A stretch of DNA of 64,000 nucleotides. It comes from Apus apus. Lineage: Eukaryota; Chordata; Aves; Apodiformes; Apodidae. The stretch lies in NCBI RefSeq assembly GCF_020740795.1, contig NC_067285.1, forward strand, positions 113,895,008 to 113,959,007, in the 5' to 3' direction. Both the position numbers and the translations under genes were made by a program. The notes below the pieces were generated by a model. The model saw only the letters and a program-made list of their open reading frames with translations, made no database searches and had not been told where the DNA came from. Positions 57,126 through 64,000 of this stretch are shown piece by piece (the stretch's first letter is position 1; each line of letters starts with the position of its first letter).

Positions 57126-58436
57126 GGGCTTTTGCTCCAATATTGCATGTAATCTCTAAACAGGAGGTTTTCCTGTGTGCTAATTCAGATCATATATGCA
57201 ATAACTTTTTTTGGCAGCTACAAATTTGTAAACTTTTCCAGTAAGCAGGAAATGTGTCATTTCAGAGGTCAAGCCCAACAGGTCCTGTCCCTGAGACCAG
57301 GAGAAGCCCTTCAGTGGGTGTGATGCCTATTTTCAAAGTGCCTGAGGTTCAAATGACTGGAATAATACTTTTAATTGCTCTAATGAGGGTTGATCAGGAG
57401 AAGCAGCAGGGCCCAGCAGCCAGGTTTGTAAGGCTAACTTAGCCCATCTGACATGAGCCTGGACTGGCTCTGTGGGAAGCTCTTCCTGGAGAAAGCTGTG
57501 GATCTGAAAAGAATTCCAAGGAAAAGTGAAATAAGAATGGAACTGAGCTCAGAGGGGCTGTGTGTTCTCTGCCTTTGCCTCATGTCATTGTTCAGAGCAC
57601 TGAGCATCTTGCATTCCCATATTTGGGTTTAAAATGGAAGCAGGATTAGATGTATGTTATTTATATGAACGATACCTTCTTACTCAGCAGATTGACTGTC
57701 TGTGTTTATTCAGTGTCACATCTGCTGGCTCTACTTGAACAAAAAGTTTCTGGCTCCTGTTGTCTGTCACTGTAGATCCAATACAATGGGGCCAGCTGGA
57801 GTCAAGTCTGCCGTATGGATCATCCCTGGAGAGACAAAATCAGGAGCTGTTGAGGCTCTGATGCCAGAGCACAGCTGGATTTCCCTATCCCACCTCGAGG
57901 TTGTGGTGCTGGGGGCCAGAAGACTCTTCCTTTGGATCATGTGCCAGGAAGTCTTCATTGGTCTGAACCTAAAACTGGTGAGACTCACAGTGGATCATCA
58001 CTGAGCTCTCCCAAAGCCCTGAGACAAGCCCTGAATGAGCAGAGGGAGACACAAACTGCTCCAGAGTGTCCTGTCCCATCAGTGGATTTTCTCTTAAAAG
58101 CTTCAAATGCAAAACTTGACTCGTTTTCCCCCCCCCTCCTGACTCTGTAGCAGTAACGTTGTGGTGCTGCTGGCACAATGACTGCTATTATGGTCTGTAT
58201 GTGCACATATGGGTTTCTGGAGGCAGCTCCAAGCCATGTGTAGGCACCAGTTGAGATCCAAGAGAAGACAAGAGACAGATCTCTGAGACAGAAGCAGTGT
58301 GCCCTTGAGCAAGGAGGACAAGGGGAACAGTCAGTACAAGAGCTCACGTGCTGGAAGGAGGTGTCTGATGCATGCAGAGTCACCTATGGGACCCAACGTG
58401 GTTGTCCTCTGTCCCATCAGGGTGCTGGAGTGATCA

Positions 58437-58745
58437 CAGATCCCAGGCTGGTTTGGGTTGGAAGGGACCTTCAAGATCATCCACTCCCACTCCCCTGCAT
58501 GGGCAGGGACACCTCCCACCAGCCCAGGTTGCTCCAAGCCCCATCCAACCTGCCCTTCAACACTGCCAGGGATGGGGCAGCCACAGCTTCTCTGGGCAAC
58601 CTGGGCCAGAGTCTCACCACCCTCACAGTGAAGGATTTCTTCCTAATATCTCGTCTCCATCTCCCCTCTTCCAGTTTTAATCCTTTCCTCCTTGTCCTCT
58701 CAATACATGCCCTTGTCAAAAGTCCCTCCCCAGCTTTCCTGTAAG
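58437..58745 (-). mobile_element. CR1 LINE fragment, type A
   Basis: Reverse-oriented. It starts ACAGATCCCAGGCTGGTTTG and ends abruptly at CCAGCTTTCCTGTAAGCC. Confidence 0.9.
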
Positions 58746-60944
58746 CCCCAGGTCATGAGGGACTCAGGGTCCCCATGAAGGTTTCCTGGAGCTGGCCATC
58801 AGCTCAGTGTGATGTGGGCAACTGGCATCTCTGGTTTCACTCTTTCTCCTCCTTTCTTTGGCCAGACTAAGCTTCTAATAACATGATCCTTCAGCAACTC
58901 TTTCTGCAAAGACCAAGACATCCTGCTGATGTAGTCCTGCAGGTGTACTCCAGGAGACAAACTTCTGAGTCAACTCCTGTTGTCCTGAGTCAGGGCAGAA
59001 CAGGTTAGATAAGCTCTTTGGACTAGAACCTCTGGGTTCCATCTAAGCCAGTTCAACCAGACTGAGTCAGACAGTGTTTTTTGGGCTGTGCAACCAGCTG
59101 ATGTGCCTTGTGCCATGCAGCTGAGCACTCTTGCTCCCCAAAGGGGGTCTCCTGGCAGCTGTCCTGGCCCCATGGTGACTGGGAATCACTTGGCAGAGAC
59201 CTGAATGGTCTGAATCCAAACCATTCCAGAGATCATGCTGATGCAGGCTCATCCTTGCTACATCTCATTTAATAGCACAGCCATAACCATAAAACCCAGG
59301 CTCATGGATCATTGGTGGCCTATCACACACCTCTCATGGGCTGTGGTTCAAACCCCAGGTGTTTTCCAGCTGTCTTCAGCAGAAGATTGAGCCTTTTTCC
59401 AAAGACTTGTTGGGTGATGTTTCCCAGGTGGACGTGGCTTAGGCTGCAGTGCTGGAGCAGAGTTGGAGCTTCGGGATCACGGAGCCTGGTAGATCCCTGG
59501 CACTGCTGCTGGGCTTGGGTTTGTAAGAACATCCTCTGGGTGCAGATGGTCTGTCTAGCACCCTATTGTGAGAGCTGAGACCTCATCATCCACCACTAGA
59601 AGTGCTCTAGTTTTGGTGAGAACAGGGGTATGAAAGCAACGACGTGTGCGAGGAAAAGCTGGGGCTGCCTTTCTTGGGGTGTTTTTTTTTTAAGGGACGC
59701 TGTAAAAACTCCAGTGACACTTCTTCCTACAGAGAGCAGAGGGAAATCAAGCAACAACAAATATTGAAACAGTAGCACAACCCTGCAGACAGACCTCTCT
59801 TTTCCCTCCTGTTAAAATGGAAATGAAGTGTGGTCTTAGGCATTAGCCACTCTCGCAGCAGCGCTGTATCCTGCTAAAAGCCAGCGAGTGGAGCTGGGTG
59901 GCATTTGGAGCTGTTATTTTCTATTTTTTGGAGTTTCTTTTTTAAAGAACGTGATTCACTTCTCTAGGAGGAATGAGACAGGCCTGTGCTGTCACTGATG
60001 ACATTCCCAAGCTGTGGGTCACTCAGTAAAACCACCTGAACACCTCCAAGCCATGTGAAAGGCACCTTCTTAACGTGGTCGTGGCGTTTTAACACTTTTG
60101 TTCCCTTTCTGTGCCACCCTGTTGTCAACCACCAGCAGTGTTGGTCTGGGACTCTTTTCCTTGAGAAAAGTTCCCCTCTCTCCCCGTGGAGCTGAAAGAG
60201 GAAATTCATGAAGGCTGCAGTTTTAAAAGCAAAATCGGAGCTTTTTTGTTTTCTGTTTGTTACCACACTAAATAAGATGGGATCTGGCCAGGGTTGTTAT
60301 AGTAACTACTAAGATTTCCTCAAGAGAAGGAGAAAAAAATAGAACACAGACCCATTCATCTATTCCTTCCAGTTTTTCATTCAGAGTTACATGCTGTTCT
60401 GTGTGGATAATTTACAAGACACACAGTGTAGGTAATTTCGGCGACAAAAACACATACCAGTAATGAGCACAAATGGTTCTCCAGAAGGTTGTCCTGGCAC
60501 TCCTGGCTTCTTTTCTAGCCTTTGGAGGCAGAAAGGGTTGTCCTCCCTAGATCTGCAGCCCTTAGTTATTCTGCTGCCTGGCTTTTCACCTCTGGATTAT
60601 TGGGCTGTCTACAATATTATTTATTGCTACTCATGCTGGGCAATAACTTTTCCCTAATCTGATATTTTTTAAACAACCACGAGGCTGATAGGGCAAGGAG
60701 CAAGAAGCTCAAGTCCTGCTGTGACCTCATATGATTACTTCACAGCTTGGAAATGCCTCAAACAGCCAAAAAATCCTATTTGTTTCCCATGCCTCCAGTG
60801 CTTTGTAGTTTTCCAGTGATCAACCAAGACTCTTAACTGGTCTTTCTTGTAGTAGGTCTTGCAGAAATCTGAGCCTGCCCAGGAGAACAATGGTCACATG
60901 TTTGTGCTGTTGGATCTCATGGGCCTGTTCCTCAGGGTCAGCTT

Positions 60945-61323
60945 TTCTTCTTGTTCAGCATGGAGAAGAGAAGGCTCCAGGGAGACCTTAGAGCACCTTC
61001 CAGTGCCTGAAGGGGCTCCAGGAAAGCTGGGGAGGGGCTTGGGACAAGGAAATGGAGTGACAGGACAAGGGGGAATGGTTTAAAGCTGGAAGAGGAGAGA
61101 TTTAGGTGAGACATGAGGAGGAAATTCTTTGCTGTGAGGGTGGTGAGACCCTGGCCCAGGTTGCCCAGAGAAGCTGTGGCTGCCCCATCCCTGACAGTGT
61201 TGAAGGGCAGGTTGGATGGGGCTTGGAGCAACCTGGTCTGGTGAGAGGTGTCCCTGCCCATGCAGGGGGTTGGAACTGGATGATCTTGAAGGTCCCTTCC
61301 AAACCAGTCTGGGGTTCTATGAC
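60945..61323 (+). mobile_element. CR1 LINE fragment, type A
   Basis: Begins at AGCATGGAGAAGAGAAGGCT and ends CTGGGGTTCTATGAC; well conserved over about 375 bp. Confidence 0.9.
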
Positions 61324-61545
61324 TAGCACCCAACACAAACAAGCCCAACATCTCAGCCCACATTTTGCCAGGAATATACAGGTTTTTGCAGCCATCCCTC
61401 CTGCCTGGTGCTGAACCTCACTTGGCCTTTGTGTGCAGACTCTCTGGTTCTGTGGAGCAGCTGCTGATCAGCACAGGAGCATATAAAACCCATCAATGGA
61501 AATACCACGGAGATGATGTGAGCTCAGCCTGGCTGCGAGCGGCCG

Positions 61546-61581
61546 TGGATCCGATCCCAACCCTGGATCCGATCCCAGCCC
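61546..61581 (+). repeat. Tandem 18-bp direct repeat
   Basis: TGGATCCGATCCCAACCC is followed at once by the same 18 bases with one A/G change. It lies in a CpG-bearing, non-CR1 part of SFXN5 intron 2. Confidence 0.85.
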
Positions 61582-62254
61582 GCTGGGCTCCGCGCTGCGA
61601 AGGAATCGCTGCTGTTCCTTCTGTCCCGTGTGTGGAATGTTTGAGGGACAATAGTTACTCATTAACTGCAGCTTTCAGGTTGCAGCAACTGCTGGCGCTT
61701 CCAAGGAAACAACCAAATACTCTTTGATGTTGGGATGAAAGGCAGCAAAGTGGTTTCCCTGCAACCGATCCCATGGCCGCGGGCTCGTAATGAGCGCTGG
61801 GACACTCGCCCTGTTTACAGCAAGGTTGTGAGAGCAGAGCTGGCAGCCTCCACCAGGAGCCTTGACATGACTGCACTGCAACCTCAGGGCTTCCCACGAG
61901 CCACTGTCCTGCTATTTTCAGCAGAATATTCTGTATTTCTGAGAGCTCCTCCTGCAGGAGCACGGGAAAGGCTGGCAGCACAGCAGAGCTGGTGCAGAAA
62001 CGTCAAACCCAAGTCAGTGTTACTCATCTGGATGACAGAAAACCTGCAGGAGGCTTCTGAAGATGTTTAGCTGAGTGATTTGTTTGGCTTCAAATATTTG
62101 GGAGCCATTACTGGGTGATCTGGTGGTTTCTGCAGGCTTGGATCAGCAGATTTGACACCAGCAAAGCCACTTGTTATACCCTGACTTGTTCCTCTTTAGC
62201 TTGGACTGATCTTTCTACCCGACTGCTTCTGCCCTGGGGATTTAATTTCAAGGA

Positions 62255-62335
62255 ATATGTATATATATTATGTAAAGTATATATATATATATCCTCTATA
62301 TAATATAGTGCATATATGTGCACACAATGTGTGTA
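62255..62335. repeat. AT-rich (TA)n microsatellite
   Basis: Interrupted runs of TATATA with CATATATGTGCACAC at the end. Confidence 0.85.
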
Positions 62336-63016
62336 TTTTTAAAAATCCTTAAATATGTATTTATTGAAATTGATATATATATAGTTCTTGAAAGTATTCT
62401 GCATATGTAAACTTTGCTTCAGCTGCAGAACACTTATTAAATATCTCTCTTATCTATTAACAATTCTGAGAGTAAATTGAGGATTCTGACAGACTGGTAG
62501 TGTGGCTTAATGTTCCTGTGCTCCCTTGAGCACATGAAATGTGTTTATTTTTCTAATTAATCACAAAGTGAGGAAGGTCTTTATTTACACGCGCGGGTAT
62601 TTGAATGGTGATGGTTGGGTTCTTGCTTTTACTGATGACTGAGTTGGGTATTTTTGGAGGGCACGTAACTGGTTTCAAAAGCCCTCTTGAAGGAGTGTGT
62701 AAAGCAGCTGTGCAGGTCAGTGGTTCCATGTGGTGGCACTCTGGGGTCCTCCTGAAATGCATGGGAATGTGGTGGTGTTCCAGGTTCATCAGCTGGGCCT
62801 GGGCTGCAGGCACTGGTTACCCAGGGCTGCTGCCTGAAAGCTGTGAGGAGCTGCTCTCCTGGCTGAGGTGGAACGTGCTGAATTGTGACTCTTGAGTGGC
62901 CACTGAGCTCTCAGAGGTGATGCTGAATGTGTGCAGGCTCCTACCTTGCCTGTCCTTTCAGCTGTACCTCCCCAGTGCATGGACTGGGGACAGGGCATGG
63001 GAGCCAAGTCAGGTCT

Positions 63017-63260
63017 TAGAATCATCACATTGTTTTGGTTGGAAAAGACCTTTCAGATCATCAAGTCCAACTATTAACCCAGCACTGCCAAGGCCACCAC
63101 TGCCCCATGTCCCTCAGCACCACATCTACAGGGCTTTGAAATCCCTCCAGGGATGGGGACTCCACCCCTGCCCTGGGCAGCCTGTTCCATTAATCTTCAA
63201 TCTAAGCAGTTTCCCTGTGGGCATCTCTGGGAGGTGTTCATCTGGGAGTGCCAGAGGGTG
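63017..63260 (-). mobile_element. CR1 LINE fragment, type F
   Basis: Reverse-oriented older subfamily: TTGGTTGGAAAAGACCTTTC, AGATCATCAAGTCCAACTAT, then AACCCAGCACTGCCAAGGCC. The 5' limit is uncertain. Confidence 0.75.
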
Positions 63261-63585
63261 ACCCCAATGGGTTTTCCATGGTGTGCCTGAATTTATCTCT
63301 TTTTTCTTAAAGTACTTTCCACTCTTGAGTGAGAGCTTATTCATCTCCAGGATTTATCAGCTCTCTGGTTTCACACTGAAGATTCTCAAGTTTTGATGGT
63401 GTCTTCCATAGCTCCAATGCAAGGGAGAGATTTTTTGTATTTTCTCTTTTGTTTCTTCCTCTCTACCACTCCTGAAGACAGTGGGGCTGTGCCAACCAAC
63501 ACAAGTGTCCATCAGTCCTTTTTCCTTTTGTATCATATGGGTAAAGGGACCCACCCTGAGGCTGGCAGCAAAAAAAAGGTGTAAT

Positions 63586-63645
63586 TCATAGAATCATAGA
63601 ATAGTTTGGGTTGGAAGGAACCCAAACCATTCTGAGGTTCTATGA
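63586..63645. repeat. Foldback of two CR1 tails
   Basis: Two CR1 3' tails face each other with no body between them. The 27-base arms (63,586-63,612 and 63,619-63,645) are reverse complements with four mismatches around a GGAAGG loop. The left arm is the reverse tail (TCATAGAATCATAGAATAG), the right arm the forward tail (ACCATTCTGAGGTTCTATGA). Confidence 0.85.
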
Positions 63646-63666
63646 ACTGTACCTTCTTTCTGGGAA

Positions 63667-63727
63667 ATTATATAACGTATCATTATATAGAATATATGTT
63701 ATATATTGTAGTGTATAATATATAATT
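63667..63727. repeat. AT-rich low-complexity tract
   Basis: A mixture of ATATAT/TTATAT words directly after the CR1-tail foldback and about 80 bp before SFXN5 exon 3. Confidence 0.85.
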
Positions 63728-63809
63728 CTGTAACTTCAGTTCTTTGCCTTCAAGACCATGATTTGGTGCAGGACAAGTGTTGCAGACCACGCTCCTGTTG
63801 TGTTTGCAG

Positions 63810-63887
63810 AGTCGTCTGAAGGAAGCTGTGCAGCTGTTGGAGGATTACAAGCATGGGACTCTGCCCCCAGGAGTCACCAACAAAGAG
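63810..63887 (+). CDS. SFXN5: SFXN5 coding exon 3
   Basis: A 78-base exon encoding 26 residues, [20 protein letters not shown] and then GVTNKE. It continues exon 2 in phase 0 ([13 protein letters not shown]; mammals have VTE-RRLREAVQLL). The acceptor is TGTGTTTGCAG and the donor is GTAAGAGG. The transmembrane part of the carrier lies beyond the window. An AT-rich tract and a CR1-tail foldback lie 80-225 bases upstream. Confidence 0.96.
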
Positions 63888-64000
63888 GTAAGAGGAAAAA
63901 CCCTTTTCTTACGTTTCTGCTCCTTCCTTGGGCTGTGTTTGCAGTCAATGCACGACTGCAGGGCTTTTTTTTGGTGGTGTTTCTGCTGGTGAAGTCTCAC
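63888..64000 (+). other. SFXN5 intron 3 (5' end)
   Basis: Begins with the GTAAGAGG donor; the window ends inside this intron. Nothing else is seen. Confidence 0.85.

Larger units (their letters stand above)
55656..63809 (+). other. SFXN5 intron 2
   Basis: An 8.2-kb intron. CR1 copies lie at 56714-57125, 58437-58745, 60945-61323 and 63017-63260, and there is a CR1-tail foldback at 63586-63645. AT-rich tracts lie at 62,255-62,335 and 63,667-63,727. The stretches 59,820-60,460 and 61,480-61,730 are non-repetitive with scattered CpGs and may hold regulatory elements. No other exon was recognised. Confidence 0.85.

Noticed and set aside
1..64000. CRISPR arrays, insertion sequences, operons or phage-like systems
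   Set aside because: No regularly spaced repeats, bacterial gene layout or integrase was seen. The sequence is a vertebrate intron/exon landscape.

Overview
The window looks like avian nuclear DNA. It carries more than thirty fragments of CR1 LINE retrotransposons, most ending in the typical ATTCTATGATTCTATG-like 3' tail. It also has vertebrate GT-AG introns and two single-copy vertebrate genes in conserved order. The CR1 density would suit a CR1-rich bird lineage such as woodpeckers, but that is only a guess. I found no bacterial, phage or CRISPR features.

Both genes lie on the + strand. RAB11FIP5 (Rab11 family-interacting protein 5, Rip11/Gaf-1) occupies about 1-38,600. Its C2-domain exon lies upstream of the window, and 1-11,504 is the end of that intron. 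Five coding exons follow: 11,505-11,944, 14,335-15,049, a 2,829-bp frame-preserving exon at 24,246-27,074, then 33,101-33,290 and 34,400-34,609 (Rab11-binding domain and stop). Without the large exon the window encodes 517 residues. Adding an upstream C2 exon of about 136 residues gives the length I recall for the mammalian protein (about 650). The large exon adds 943 codons and carries four NPF motifs. A likely 3'UTR of about 4 kb runs to paired AATAAA signals near 38,575.

About 3.5 kb further on is the CpG-island promoter of SFXN5 (sideroflexin-5). It has two ZNF143-type ACTACA..TCCCAGCATGC sites 63 bp apart, a CCAAT box and GC boxes. Coding exons 1-3 are at 42,335-42,391, 55,587-55,655 and 63,810-63,887; the rest lies beyond the window. 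As I recall, RAB11FIP5 and SFXN5 are also adjacent, in the same orientation, in mammals.

The two genes are neighbours, not a pathway: RAB11FIP5 acts in recycling-endosome traffic, SFXN5 in the inner mitochondrial membrane. The remaining sequence is intron or intergenic DNA dominated by CR1 fragments of at least five 3'-tail types on both strands, plus simple repeats. A few non-repetitive stretches have the look of conserved non-coding elements. I saw no exotic new system. The best leads are the large NPF-bearing cassette exon, the paired ZNF143 promoter sites hemmed in by CR1 copies, a CR1-tail foldback just before SFXN5 exon 3, and a TAATTA-rich inverted repeat in SFXN5 intron 1.
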